Source of the DNA: an uncultured Lachnospiraceae bacterium
GTDB lineage: Bacteria > Bacillota > Clostridia > Lachnospirales > Lachnospiraceae
DNA length: 64,000 nucleotides
NCBI GenBank assembly: GCA_947167135.1
Contig: CAMVGV010000005.1
Location: 1-64,000 of the forward strand
Direction: 5' to 3'
Below are positions 42,034 through 51,141 of the stretch, piece by piece. The position numbers and the translations under genes are program-made. How positions within the stretch are numbered: the first letter of the stretch is position 1; each line of letters starts with the position of its first letter. Below the pieces are notes generated by a model, which saw only the letters and a program-made list of their open reading frames with translations, did no database searches and was not told the DNA's origin.

Positions 42034-42062
42034 TGGAAATTGCGGCAAATATGTGTTATACT
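42034..42062 (+). promoter_or_regulatory. candidate sigmaA-type promoter of the acyl-CoA ligase gene
   Basis: TGGAAA (42034-42039), a 17-base spacer and TATACT (42057-42062) read toward the ligase gene, leaving a leader of about 60 bases. The 253-base gap between dhaK and this gene holds this promoter, the divergent dhaK promoter and the dhaK leader hairpin, and no gene. Confidence 0.4.
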
Positions 42063-42127
42063 TTGGGACGTTGACGCGTTAAATCGCAAAAAGGTGTTGT
42101 TAAATATTGTACAAGAGGGGGATAAAA

Positions 42128-43774
42128 ATGCCTATAACCGATCTTTTGGAAAAAAATGCCAGGCTTTACGGCAAGGAGGTGGCGCTGGTTGAACTGAATC
42201 CTGAAATGAAGGAGATACGACGTATCACCTGGAAGGATTATTCGCTTATACAGCAGACCGAGGATCTGCCCTACCGCCATGAGATAACCTGGGGCGTATT
42301 TGACGAAAAGGCAAACCGTGTAGCCAATATGCTCCTTGAAAAGGGTATAAAAAAGGGAGAAAAGGTGGCTATCCTTATGATGAACTGTCTGGAATGGCTG
42401 CCGATCTATTTCGGGATATTAAAGACCGGCGCTCTGGCCGTTCCCTTCAATTTCCGTTATTCCTCCGATGAGATAGAGTATTGTGCGGATCTTGCGGATG
42501 TAAGCATTCTTTTCTTCGGACCCCAGTTCATAGGAAGAATAGAGGCTATAGAAGAACGCCTGAGTAAGGGAAGGCTCCTGATCTACGTCGGCGAGAACTG
42601 CCCCACCTTTGCAGACAGCTATATGGAGCTGACAGCCGACTGCTCCAGCAGGCCTCCTCTCATCCCCTTATCGGATGATGATGAGGCTGCCATCTATTTT
42701 TCATCCGGAACCACGGGCTTCCCGAAGGCTATCCTGCATAAGCACAGGTCACTTACCCAGTCGGCCGAGGTGGAACAGAAGCACCATCTCCAGAGCCATG
42801 AGGACGTATTCCTCTGTATCCCTCCTCTTTACCATACCGGAGCCAAGATGCACTGGTTCGGGAGTCTTATCTCCGGCAGCAAAGCCGTGCTGCTTAAAGG
42901 AACGGCACCTGACGTTATACTGAAGGCGGTTTCCGATGAGAAATGCTCCATCGTGTGGCTCCTTGTGCCCTGGGCCCAGGATATTCTGGATGCTCTGGAC
43001 CGTGGAGACCTTAAGCTTTCCGATTATCCGGATCTGAAGCAGTGGAGGCTTATGCACATAGGAGCCCAGCCGGTTCCTCCTTCACTGGTAAAACACTGGA
43101 AGGATTATTTCCCGGAGCATGATTATGACACGAACTACGGTCTCTCGGAATCAATAGGACCGGGCTGCGTACATCTGGGGCTGCACCATGAGCATAAGAT
43201 CGGCGCCATAGGTATCCCCGGCTACAATTGGGAAGCAAAGATCGTGGATGATGATTACAATGAGGTCTCTCAGGGCTGCGAGGGCGAGCTCTGCGTAAAG
43301 GGTCCCGGAGTCATGGAGTGCTATTACAAGAATCCCGAAGCCAGCGCCGAGGTACTCCCCGGAGACGGATGGCTCAAAACCGGAGATGTGGCCATGCAGG
43401 ATGAAGACGGATACATCTTCCTCGTGGACAGGAAAAAGGATGTCATCGTTTCCGGCGGTGAAAACCTTTATCCGGTTCAGATAGAGGATTTCCTCCGGGG
43501 TAATGAGAAGATAAATGATGTGGCAGTGATCGGTCTGCCGGACAAACGGCTGGGAGAGATAGCAGGAGCCATAATCCAGCTTAAGGAGGGAATGGAGGCC
43601 ACGGAGGAGGAAATAAACGCCTTCTGTGAAGGACTTCCCAGATACAAGAGACCGCACCGTATCATTTTTGCAGAGGTTCCGAGAAATGCCACAGGCAAAA
43701 TAGAGAAGCCGCTCTTAAGAAAACGCTACGGTGCCGAGAAGCTCGTTGCAAAGGAAATTCAAAAGGATCTGTGA
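42128..43774 (+). CDS. AMP-forming acyl-CoA ligase
   Basis: The 548-residue enzyme belongs to the ANL superfamily and should activate a carboxylic acid to its CoA thioester through an acyl-adenylate. Motifs: IYFSSGTTGFPKAILHK (ATP phosphate loop), TNYGLSES, LKTGDVAMQDEDGYIFLVDR, KKDVIVSGGENLYPVQIED and the catalytic Lys in RNATGKIEKPLLRKRY. Near the N-terminus ITW occurs twice, flanking a stretch YSLIQQTEDLPYRHE that I take to be a family-specific insertion. The start at 42128 follows GAGGGGGATAAAA; an in-frame TTG at 42107 has no site. The substrate is unknown. A sodium-coupled symporter follows after 40 bases, which suggests uptake and activation of the same carboxylate. Confidence 0.9.
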   Translation: MPITDLLEKNARLYGKEVALVELNPEMKEIRRITWKDYSLIQQTEDLPYRHEITWGVFDEKANRVANMLLEKGIKKGEKVAILMMNCLEWLPIYFGILKTGALAVPFNFRYSSDEIEYCADLADVSILFFGPQFIGRIEAIEERLSKGRLLIYVGENCPTFADSYMELTADCSSRPPLIPLSDDDEAAIYFSSGTTGFPKAILHKHRSLTQSAEVEQKHHLQSHEDVFLCIPPLYHTGAKMHWFGSLISGSKAVLLKGTAPDVILKAVSDEKCSIVWLLVPWAQDILDALDRGDLKLSDYPDLKQWRLMHIGAQPVPPSLVKHWKDYFPEHDYDTNYGLSESIGPGCVHLGLHHEHKIGAIGIPGYNWEAKIVDDDYNEVSQGCEGELCVKGPGVMECYYKNPEASAEVLPGDGWLKTGDVAMQDEDGYIFLVDRKKDVIVSGGENLYPVQIEDFLRGNEKINDVAVIGLPDKRLGEIAGAIIQLKEGMEATEEEINAFCEGLPRYKRPHRIIFAEVPRNATGKIEKPLLRKRYGAEKLVAKEIQKDL

Positions 43775-43814
43775 TCCGGTCTGCCGGGCAAAAAAACAAG
43801 GAGAGTGAGATTAA

Positions 43815-45395
43815 ATGGAAACAATGGTTTTATGTAGTGTGTTACTGGTGATATTCTTTGCCGTAATGATCGCTGTGGGCTTTTACAGCAGGAATGCATC
43901 AAGAGATGTGGAGGGCTTTGCCCTCGGAGGACGCTCAATCGGGCCCTGGCTTACGGCCTTTGCCTTCGGAACCTCTTATTTTTCTGCCGTTATCTTTGTC
44001 GGATATGCCGGACAGTTCGGCTGGCTTTACGGAATGTCCGCCACCTGGGCCGGTCTCGGAAACGCCTTTATCGGTTCCCTGCTAGCCTGGAATATCCTGG
44101 GACGGCGTACACGCATTATGACGCAGCAGCTGGATGCTAAAACCATGCCGGACTTCTTCGGAAAAAGATTTGACTCCACGCCCCTTAAGGTAGCTGCATC
44201 CATTATAGTTTTCATTTTCCTTATCCCCTATACTGCCTCTCTCTACAACGGTCTTTCCAGTCTTTTCGGGCTTGTATTCGACCTTCCCTACTGGGCTGTT
44301 ATAGCGATAATGGCAGTACTTACCGGTATCTATGTGATCTTCGGCGGCTACACCGCAACAGCCATAAATGATTTTATACAGGGTATAATCATGCTTTTCG
44401 GGATCTCCGCTGTCATAATCGCGGTTCTTAATGATAACGGCGGGCTTACGGAGGCTGCAAAAAGGCTTTCTGAGATCCCTGCGGAAAACTGGGAGCATGG
44501 AGCCTTTTCCTCCTTCTTCGGACCCGATCCGCTGTCACTCCTTTTTGTCGTTGTACTTACCTCCCTCGGAACCTGGGGACTGCCCCAGATGGTTGGAAAG
44601 TTCTACGCCATAAAGAGCGAAAAGGATATTCATAAGGGAACGGTCATTTCCACAATATTTGCAATTGTTGTGGCCGGAGGCTGCTACTTCCTCGGAGGCT
44701 TCGGACGTCTCTATGCCGACAGGATAAAGTTTAATGAGACCACCGGAAAGCCGCTTTTTGACACTATAGTTCCCACCATGCTCTCGACCCTGCCCTCCAT
44801 CATAATCGCCATTGTGATCGTGCTGGTCCTGGCTGCATCAATGTCGACACTTTCATCCCTGGTCCTCACCTCCAGCTCCACCTTTACGCTTGACGTTATC
44901 AAAACCGTAAAAAAGGATATGACTGAGAAAGCCCAGGTTACGGGAATGAGAGTCTTTATCGTCTTCTTTATTGTAATCTCCGCACTGCTTGCGGTTGTGA
45001 AGGATTCCTATCCCGGACTCACCTTCATTGCACAGATGATGGGTATCTCCTGGGGTGCCCTTGCCGGTGCCTTTCTGGCACCCTTCCTCTACGGTCTCTA
45101 CTGGAAGGGTATAACCCGTGCCTCTGTTGCGGCCTGCTATGTGTGGGGCGTCGGGATCTCGCTCGTGCAGCTGTATATCACACTCTCAGGCACTGATGTT
45201 TCAGGCTGGGGTCCGGTTCTCGGAACGGTATTCAAGTCATCGATCAATTCCGGAGTGATAGCTATGGTGGGCGGACTCTTCGTGGTTCCGCTTATCAGTC
45301 TCTTTACCGCAAAGATGGACGGACATGACGTGGATGAAATGTTCACAAGCTTTGAAAAGAAGGTGGAAGTGCCCCAGAAGGAAGCACTGGATTGA
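43815..45395 (+). CDS. sodium:solute symporter (SSS family)
   Basis: The 526-residue membrane protein has about thirteen hydrophobic helices and the SSS family features: EGFALGGRSIGPWLTAFAFG and TSYFSAVIFVGYAGQFGWLY at the N-terminus, FGGYTATAINDFIQGIIMLF, LGTWGLPQMVGKFYAIKSEK (the signature region) and VLAASMSTLSSLVLTSSSTF (sodium site Ser residues). The C-terminus is charged. Members take up proline, pantothenate, short carboxylates and sugars with sodium. Its pairing with the acyl-CoA ligase gene suggests a carboxylate substrate (inference). AAGGAGAGTGAGATTAA precedes the ATG. Confidence 0.92.
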   Translation: METMVLCSVLLVIFFAVMIAVGFYSRNASRDVEGFALGGRSIGPWLTAFAFGTSYFSAVIFVGYAGQFGWLYGMSATWAGLGNAFIGSLLAWNILGRRTRIMTQQLDAKTMPDFFGKRFDSTPLKVAASIIVFIFLIPYTASLYNGLSSLFGLVFDLPYWAVIAIMAVLTGIYVIFGGYTATAINDFIQGIIMLFGISAVIIAVLNDNGGLTEAAKRLSEIPAENWEHGAFSSFFGPDPLSLLFVVVLTSLGTWGLPQMVGKFYAIKSEKDIHKGTVISTIFAIVVAGGCYFLGGFGRLYADRIKFNETTGKPLFDTIVPTMLSTLPSIIIAIVIVLVLAASMSTLSSLVLTSSSTFTLDVIKTVKKDMTEKAQVTGMRVFIVFFIVISALLAVVKDSYPGLTFIAQMMGISWGALAGAFLAPFLYGLYWKGITRASVAACYVWGVGISLVQLYITLSGTDVSGWGPVLGTVFKSSINSGVIAMVGGLFVVPLISLFTAKMDGHDVDEMFTSFEKKVEVPQKEALD

Positions 45396-45398
45396 TGA

Positions 45399-45468
45399 AA
45401 GATCCTTAGCGTCATATGTCATTCTGAGCGAAGCGCCACTTGTCATTCTGAGCGAAGCGAAGAATCTT
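45399..45468. repeat. double REP-like element after the symporter gene
   Basis: Two direct copies of the unit TGTCATTCTGAGCGAAGC occur at about 45417 and 45441, preceded by a diverged inverse half (GATCCTTAGCGTCATA). The second copy continues as GAAGAATCTT and runs into the terminator stem. This is the clearest example of the family in the window. Confidence 0.85.
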
Positions 45469-45494
45469 AAAAGAGCCCCTAAGGGCTCTTTTTT
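45469..45494. terminator. bidirectional terminator between convergent genes
   Basis: AAAAGAGCCC (45469-45478) and GGGCTCTTTT (45483-45492) form a ten-base stem with a CTAA loop. The plus strand ends in six T's, and the minus strand carries four T's from the other arm. It serves the symporter gene (plus) and the fucokinase gene (minus), whose stop lies right at its edge. Confidence 0.85.
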
Positions 45495-48444
45495 AACATA
45501 TCTCCGTTTTCCACACAGAAACACCCGAATCGGCGAAAACCTCATCCAGGCGTTCTTGAAGGTCATCCAGAACAACGCCCTCCTTCATAACTACCTGGAT
45601 AAATCCGCCGCCGCCGGCACCGCAGATCATTTTGCCGCTTATAAGATCCTCTATAGCCATAAAGAGCTGGTCGATACAGGTATTTGTACATCCCCTGTCA
45701 AGCCTCTTCGAAAGCTCCCAATGCTCGTTTAGGAGCTTTGCAAAGCCGTCCACGTGACCCTTTTCCAATTCCAGCCGCATAAGCACCGCAACCTGCTGGA
45801 TCTTATATAAAACCTCGCACACATCCGGATCTCCTCCGATATACTTACCGACGATATCCCGTAAAAGGTTCCTCGCAAGTCTTCTCTGTCCCGTGTATAT
45901 GATGGCAAATCTCTCGTTCAGCTCCCGCAGGGTCTTTTTTCCTATCCGTACAGGAGTGCAGATTATCTTCTGCTGCAGAGATTCATCCGTGGTCACCATC
46001 TTTATTCCCGGTGCCAGCCCTCCCACCTGGTCCTGCCATCCGCCGCCTGTGGACATGATCTGCTCCATACAGAGCACACGGTTATAGAGATCATTATCCT
46101 TAAGCGACACACCCAGAAACTCGTATATCCCCTTTACGCAGGCTCCCGCAAGTATGGAGCTGGTGCCGAGTCCGCTTCCCTTGGGAATATTTATTACCCT
46201 TGTATTCATATAGATGCCGCCGCCGAGATGTGAGCATATCTCATTAATATCCGTCTCCGTGCTGTCATCATCCTGTCCGTAGGGAATAACGCCGCAGGCT
46301 ATGAGTGCGGCTTTCTGCAGCGCAAAAGCGTCCATGGGATCGTGGCAATCCATAAGATCCGAAAGATCCGTAAATTCTCTGTAGCTGCCTATATCTGTGC
46401 TTGTCAGTATTATCTTATTCTCTTCTATCTTTCTTAAGGTAACCTCTATCGGGAGCTCTCCGTTCAGGGTTATGGCGGCATTCAGAACCGTCCCGCCATG
46501 CTCCATACAGTAGGGAGGCGTATCAGACCAGCCTCCGCCCCAGTTGACCCTTACCGGCAGCCTTACCACAACCTCATCCTTCTTTATACGGAAATCACTG
46601 TTGTAGCCGGTTTCCTGCAGGGCGGTCTTTAATACCGTATCCCTTATGGTATTAAAGCATTTATCCGCCATCCTTTCCTTATCTATGACCTTCGAAAGAT
46701 AGTAGTAGATCCTGATCTTCTGGCTGAATTCCTCCTTAATATCATCCCGGAGATGCCCGGCCTTTGAAAGCAGCATATCCTCTACACGCTTTGATATACC
46801 GGTCTTGAAGATGCTCTCCGCCTCTTCTGCCGGAACACCCTTTCTTATGGCTTCCATAAGGCTTCCGGCCTTCATCCTGTCATTAAGCTTTTCCTGCCAG
46901 GGAATTATCTCCTTTACGTCTGCCCGGTTGAAGCTGTCCTTCAGGCTCAATAATTCTCCGCTTTTCTCCCCCGACAATACCGCCTCCAGTGCTTCCTCCA
47001 TGCTGTCCCGTACCGGAAAGAGAGGCTTATCCCATAGGCATTCGTCAATATCCTGTCCGAACCATTTCCTTTCCTTCGGATTATCCCTTACACCGTACAT
47101 TCTCACGACAAACCTGCCGTCACATAGCTTAAGCCCGTGGAGTACGGTATTATCCGGAATATGAACCGTTCTTTCCTTTTTTCCGGAGACTCCGGACGCC
47201 CTTCCCACTGTAAGTCCCGAAACGATGGAACCCTCTCCGATCACGGAATTATGGTGGATATAGCTGTCCTCAATATAGCATCCCCTGCCTATGCTTGCGT
47301 TTAAGCTGATATATGAATTCGATGCAGCGAAATCCCGGCCGCGGTAATTACTGTTGACGCTGTTGGACCAGCCGAGATAACCGAAGAGCTCTATGTCATC
47401 CGTTACCATTTTCAGCACCTCGGCAGTGGTACCGAAATGCAGGAATGAAGCGGGTGAGAAACGTATAAGCTTCATACGGTATTTATGAAGGTGCTCCCAA
47501 AGCTTTTCCCTCGCAGCCTGAAGCTCAGGACTGAATTCCCCCTCCGGCTTCTCATCGAAAAAGCCCTCCAGCGTACTGTCCTCCGCCAGGGGATAGAGAA
47601 AATCCGCATAAAAGGAAAGGCGGACGTGATCGTTTACCAGACTGTCGAAATCTTTTTTTTCCGAAATAAGGCGGTACAGCTCCCCGACCAGCGAACCGCT
47701 GAATATAACCGCTCCCGTATCTATATTTACAAGATCCGAATTGTCCGCTGCACCGCTGTCCCTTAAGCTCTGCAGGGTCTGCTTATGAAGAAAACGCCTG
47801 ACATAACCGTCCTCGGATCCGAGGAACACTCCGTGGTTCTTTCCCAGCTCTGCAGGCTCCTTTATGGAAAGAGCCGCTGCTCCCTCCTCGTAAAAATCAA
47901 GCTGCAGGGGATTAAAAAGAAGGGTCACATCTCCGGAGCACACCAGCATTCCCCCCGAGATCCTTCCGGGAATACCGCACATGGCTATCATGAACTCATC
48001 AAAAAGTGTGGAACGGCGGCCATCCGGCAGCATCCTCGGAACCGGGGAAAAGATCTTCCCGCAGGCACTGTACTGCGGGGTTCTTTTGGCATCTCCCCCG
48101 CTGTGCATGACAAGGATACGAAGTGATTCCAGAGCTCTGTCATCATTCTCTTTTATGTATCTGAGTATGTTCAGGGTGGCTCCGCCCGAGCCTACACGTT
48201 TGCCTGCGGGATCCGCCACCACTGCATACCTTGTTCTCTCCGGCAGGCGTTTCTCCCTGAGCCTCATATTTATCTGCTCCCGGTAGGAAACCGCCTGGGA
48301 TTCATTGGAGGCGGACAGGATGACATAGTCCCAGACCGTTATCTGTCTTTCATATGCCTTCTGCTCCCTGTCGATTATATCCCTGTAAAGAGCCGTGCTG
48401 TCATTATAGGACTGCTGTAAAAACAGATTCTTGTATTTATTCAT
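45493..48444 (-). CDS. fkp: bifunctional fucokinase/fucose-1-phosphate guanylyltransferase
   Basis: Fkp-type enzymes convert salvaged L-fucose to fucose-1-phosphate and then GDP-fucose. The 983-residue product has an N-terminal nucleotidyltransferase part (VGSGGATLNILRYIKEN, residues about 75-95), a left-handed beta-helix-like centre (SIGRGCYIEDSYIHHNSVIG), and a C-terminal GHMP kinase with VVVRLPVRVNWGGGWSDTPP, IPKGSGLGTSSILAGA and ICGAGGGGFIQVVM. The ATG at 48444 has no ribosome binding site but lies eight bases after a promoter, so the mRNA may be leaderless; an in-frame TTG at 48480 is part of the -35 box. No fucosyltransferase is nearby. A related sugar (for example a heptose) cannot be excluded. 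Confidence 0.88.
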   Translation of the reverse strand: MNKYKNLFLQQSYNDSTALYRDIIDREQKAYERQITVWDYVILSASNESQAVSYREQINMRLREKRLPERTRYAVVADPAGKRVGSGGATLNILRYIKENDDRALESLRILVMHSGGDAKRTPQYSACGKIFSPVPRMLPDGRRSTLFDEFMIAMCGIPGRISGGMLVCSGDVTLLFNPLQLDFYEEGAAALSIKEPAELGKNHGVFLGSEDGYVRRFLHKQTLQSLRDSGAADNSDLVNIDTGAVIFSGSLVGELYRLISEKKDFDSLVNDHVRLSFYADFLYPLAEDSTLEGFFDEKPEGEFSPELQAAREKLWEHLHKYRMKLIRFSPASFLHFGTTAEVLKMVTDDIELFGYLGWSNSVNSNYRGRDFAASNSYISLNASIGRGCYIEDSYIHHNSVIGEGSIVSGLTVGRASGVSGKKERTVHIPDNTVLHGLKLCDGRFVVRMYGVRDNPKERKWFGQDIDECLWDKPLFPVRDSMEEALEAVLSGEKSGELLSLKDSFNRADVKEIIPWQEKLNDRMKAGSLMEAIRKGVPAEEAESIFKTGISKRVEDMLLSKAGHLRDDIKEEFSQKIRIYYYLSKVIDKERMADKCFNTIRDTVLKTALQETGYNSDFRIKKDEVVVRLPVRVNWGGGWSDTPPYCMEHGGTVLNAAITLNGELPIEVTLRKIEENKIILTSTDIGSYREFTDLSDLMDCHDPMDAFALQKAALIACGVIPYGQDDDSTETDINEICSHLGGGIYMNTRVINIPKGSGLGTSSILAGACVKGIYEFLGVSLKDNDLYNRVLCMEQIMSTGGGWQDQVGGLAPGIKMVTTDESLQQKIICTPVRIGKKTLRELNERFAIIYTGQRRLARNLLRDIVGKYIGGDPDVCEVLYKIQQVAVLMRLELEKGHVDGFAKLLNEHWELSKRLDRGCTNTCIDQLFMAIEDLISGKMICGAGGGGFIQVVMKEGVVLDDLQERLDEVFADSGVSVWKTEIC

Positions 48445-48451
48445 GATTACT

Positions 48452-48480
48452 ACTTTATCAAATAGCGCGACGGTTGACAA
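48452..48480 (-). promoter_or_regulatory. sigmaA-type promoter of fkp, overlapping the metN promoter
   Basis: On the minus strand TTGTCA (48480-48475), a 17-base spacer and TAAAGT (48457-48452) are followed by seven bases and the fkp ATG at 48444. The -35 shares five bases with the -35 of the divergent metN promoter. Confidence 0.55.
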
Positions 48481-48502
48481 ACCCTTGTTTCAATGCTATA
48501 TT
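48474..48502 (+). promoter_or_regulatory. sigmaA-type promoter placed for a leaderless metN mRNA
   Basis: TTGACA (48474-48479), a 17-base spacer and TATATT (48497-48502) make a strong promoter. The predicted start point (about 48509) is at the metN ATG (48510). No ribosome binding site and no space for a SAM-responsive riboswitch remain. Confidence 0.7.
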
Positions 48503-48509
48503 CCAGCGT

Positions 48510-49571
48510 ATGCCCGTAATTGAGATAAAAAACCTGTCAAAAACCTTCATTAATAAGGATTCCACGGTTGAAGCACTGAAAAACATCAATTTCTCCGTGG
48601 AAAAGGGGGATATTTACGGCATTATCGGAATGTCAGGAGCAGGAAAGAGTACTCTGGTACGCTGCCTTAATTTCCTTGAAATACCCACATCCGGCACGGT
48701 TCTTGTAAAGGATAAGGATCTCAGCACCCTTACGGCGCCGGAGCTCAGAAAGCTCCGCTGCAATATGGGGATGATCTTTCAGAATTTCAATCTCCTTATG
48801 CAGAATAATGTACTCGATAACGTGACCTTTCCGCTGACCATACACGGTACAAGGAAGCAGGATGCCAGGGATAAGGCAATGAAGCTGCTTCAGACCGTAG
48901 GGCTTTCGGAAAAGGCTCTTTCTTATCCTGCCCAGCTTTCCGGCGGCCAGAAGCAGAGAGTCGCCATTGCAAGGGCTCTTGCCTGCGATCCGGAAATACT
49001 GCTCTGCGACGAAGCTACCAGCGCTCTTGATCCCCAGACCACCCAGCAGATACTGGAGCTCCTTAAAAAAATAAACAGGGACACGGGTATCACCATCATT
49101 ATAATAACCCATTCCATGAATGTGGTGCGGGAGATCTGCCATAGTGTGGCAATAGTTGAAAAGGGTGAGATAGTGGAGGACGGACTTGTGGAGGAGATCT
49201 TCACCCATCCGAAGTCAAAGGCCGCAAGGCGTCTCATCATAGAAGGAAAGGATCCCGACCAGTGGGAGAACGGGGAAGAAAGTGTTCCGTCCACGCTCCC
49301 GGAGAAGCTTATGGAAAACAGGCGGGTACGCATAGTTTTTTCCGGCACCTCCTCATACGAACCCGTTATCGCGAATATGATCCTGACCTTTTCTTCTCAG
49401 GTCAATATCCTTTATGCTGACACGAAGGACGTGAACGGCATCGCCAGAGGCGAGATGATACTCGGTCTTTCAACCGACAGCGCGATCGCCGAAAAACAGG
49501 TCTCCTACCTAAAGGAAAGAGGTCTGGCTGTGGAAGATATTTCCGGTGAAGCTTCGGAAGGAGGTGCTTGA
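48510..49571 (+). CDS. metN: methionine ABC transporter ATP-binding protein
   Basis: MetN powers uptake of methionine by MetI and MetQ. The 353-residue product has Walker A GIIGMSGAGKSTLVRCLNFL, Q-loop GMIFQNFNL, signature LSGGQKQRVAIARALA, Walker B ILLCDEATSALDPQTT and the H-loop in IIITHSMNVV. Residues about 265-345 form the C-terminal NIL regulatory domain (RRVRIVFSGTSSYEPVIANM) that senses methionine in related transporters. The start MPVIEIKNLSKTF matches the family; an in-frame TTG at 48474 is part of the -35 box. The promoter lies so close that the mRNA is predicted to be leaderless. metI follows one base after the stop. Confidence 0.95.
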   Translation: MPVIEIKNLSKTFINKDSTVEALKNINFSVEKGDIYGIIGMSGAGKSTLVRCLNFLEIPTSGTVLVKDKDLSTLTAPELRKLRCNMGMIFQNFNLLMQNNVLDNVTFPLTIHGTRKQDARDKAMKLLQTVGLSEKALSYPAQLSGGQKQRVAIARALACDPEILLCDEATSALDPQTTQQILELLKKINRDTGITIIIITHSMNVVREICHSVAIVEKGEIVEDGLVEEIFTHPKSKAARRLIIEGKDPDQWENGEESVPSTLPEKLMENRRVRIVFSGTSSYEPVIANMILTFSSQVNILYADTKDVNGIARGEMILGLSTDSAIAEKQVSYLKERGLAVEDISGEASEGGA

Positions 49572-49572
49572 G

Positions 49573-50232
49573 GTGTCATCCCAGGAAGTTATGATGATAG
49601 CGGAGGGAATAGTCGACACCCTCTATATGACAATCGTATCTGCCTTTTTCGGCTATGTTATCGGTCTTCCCTGGGGCATAGTCCTGACTGTCACCGGAAA
49701 GGACGGCATCCATCCGAATAAGGCGGTTTATCAGGTTCTGGACACGGTAACCAATATTATGCGTTCCATCCCTTTCCTGATACTATTGATACTGGTTCTT
49801 CCGATCACCTTTTTCATTGTCGGGAAAACCTACGGCTCCACTGCCACCATTGTTCCACTGGTGATATCGGCTTCTCCCCTTATCGCCCGTATGGTGGAAT
49901 CCTCATTAAATGAGGTTGACAAGGGTGTTATCGAAGCTGCCCAGTCCATGGGCGCCGATAATTTCCAGATAGTTGCCCGGGTGCTGCTCGGAGAAGCAAA
50001 GATCTCCCTGATCTCGGGGGCCACTATAACAACCGGTACCATTCTGGGATATTCTGCAATGGCAGGAACCGTAGGAGGCGGAGGCCTCGGAGACATAGCG
50101 ATCCGTTACGGATATTACCGTTATCAGGCCAATATCCTCTGGGTCACTGTTATCCTCCTGGTGCTTCTGGTACAGATATTCCAGTTAATAGGTAATCTTA
50201 TCTCCGCCAAGCTTGATAAGAGAAGAGTATAG
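49573..50232 (+). CDS. metI: methionine ABC transporter permease
   Basis: The 219-residue permease has five to six membrane helices and the MetI features GIVDTLYMTIVSAFFGYVIG, NIMRSIPFLILLILVLPITF and the cytoplasmic coupling loop VDKGVIEAAQSMGADNFQIV. The start is GTG at 49573, eight bases after GGAAGGAGGTG, which lies inside the end of metN; an upstream in-frame GTG at 49546 lies before this site. The metN stop and metI start are separated by one base, so translation is coupled. metQ follows after 30 bases. Confidence 0.95.
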   Translation: MSSQEVMMIAEGIVDTLYMTIVSAFFGYVIGLPWGIVLTVTGKDGIHPNKAVYQVLDTVTNIMRSIPFLILLILVLPITFFIVGKTYGSTATIVPLVISASPLIARMVESSLNEVDKGVIEAAQSMGADNFQIVARVLLGEAKISLISGATITTGTILGYSAMAGTVGGGGLGDIAIRYGYYRYQANILWVTVILLVLLVQIFQLIGNLISAKLDKRRV

Positions 50233-50262
50233 AAACAGAAAACGTATAAAAAGGAGAGCATT

Positions 50263-51093
50263 ATGAATAAAAAAATATTATCTTTACTACTGGCAACTTC
50301 ATTAACGGCAGTACTGCTCACGGGCTGCGGCGGATCCTCTGCGGGAAATGACAAGGTCATAAAGATCGCCGCATCGGAAACACCCCATTCCGAGATCCTC
50401 AATAAGGCAAAGGACATATTAAAGGGGCAGGGCTACGACCTGCAGGTTACGGTATTTGAAGACTACGTGCAGCCGAATAACGTTGTGGAGCAGGGAGAGT
50501 TTGATGCAAATTACTTCCAGCATATTAATTACCTGAATTCCTTCAATGAGGAAAACGGCACCCATCTCGCGGTTGCGGAAAACGGAAAGATACATTATGA
50601 ACCCTTCGGGATTTACGCAGGAAGCAAGACCGCTCTTTCGGATATTGCAGACGGGGACTCTATCGCGATCCCCAATGATACGACCAATGAAGCACGTGCA
50701 CTTCTTCTTCTGGAGCAGGAGGGGCTTATTAAGCTTAAAGAGGGTGCAGGTGTGACCGCTACGGTAAATGATGTGGCTGAGAATCCAAAAAACCTGGAGC
50801 TTGTGGAGGTTGAAGCGGCACAGGTTCCGAAGCAGCTAAAAAGCGTTGCCTTCGGAGTCATCAACGGAAACTATGCCCTTGAAGCCGGCCTCAATGTAGG
50901 GAAAGATGCCCTGGCCGTTGAAGCCGCCAGCGGTGAAGCCATCCAGCAGTATGTGAATATCATTGCCGTAAAGGAAGGGAACGAGTCCGCGGAAAAGATA
51001 AAGGCTCTTACCGGAGTGCTGAAGTCCGATGAGATCGTTTCTTACATAAACGATAACTACGAGGGTGCTGTTGTGCCCTATGACGGAGAATAA
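50263..51093 (+). CDS. metQ: methionine-binding lipoprotein MetQ
   Basis: MetQ is the surface-anchored solute-binding protein of the methionine transporter (NlpA family). The 276-residue product has a lipoprotein signal ending at Cys22 (TSLTAVLLTGC), then VIKIAASETPHSEILNKAKD, DYVQPNNVVEQGEFDANYFQ, IYAGSKTALSDIADGDSIAI and PNDTTNEARALLLL, all typical of MetQ. AAAAAGGAGAGCATT precedes the ATG. purC follows after 48 bases with no terminator in between. D-methionine or methionine sulfoxide could also be carried, as in other members. Confidence 0.95.
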   Translation: MNKKILSLLLATSLTAVLLTGCGGSSAGNDKVIKIAASETPHSEILNKAKDILKGQGYDLQVTVFEDYVQPNNVVEQGEFDANYFQHINYLNSFNEENGTHLAVAENGKIHYEPFGIYAGSKTALSDIADGDSIAIPNDTTNEARALLLLEQEGLIKLKEGAGVTATVNDVAENPKNLELVEVEAAQVPKQLKSVAFGVINGNYALEAGLNVGKDALAVEAASGEAIQQYVNIIAVKEGNESAEKIKALTGVLKSDEIVSYINDNYEGAVVPYDGE

Positions 51094-51141
51094 GCCATAC
51101 GATCCGATCGGATCCCGTGAAAGGAGCGGCATTAAAAGGAT

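Noticed and set aside
48474..48509. SAM riboswitch or N-terminal extension before metN
   Set aside because: The promoter -10 ends at 48502, so there is no transcribed leader; the in-frame TTG is part of the -35 box.
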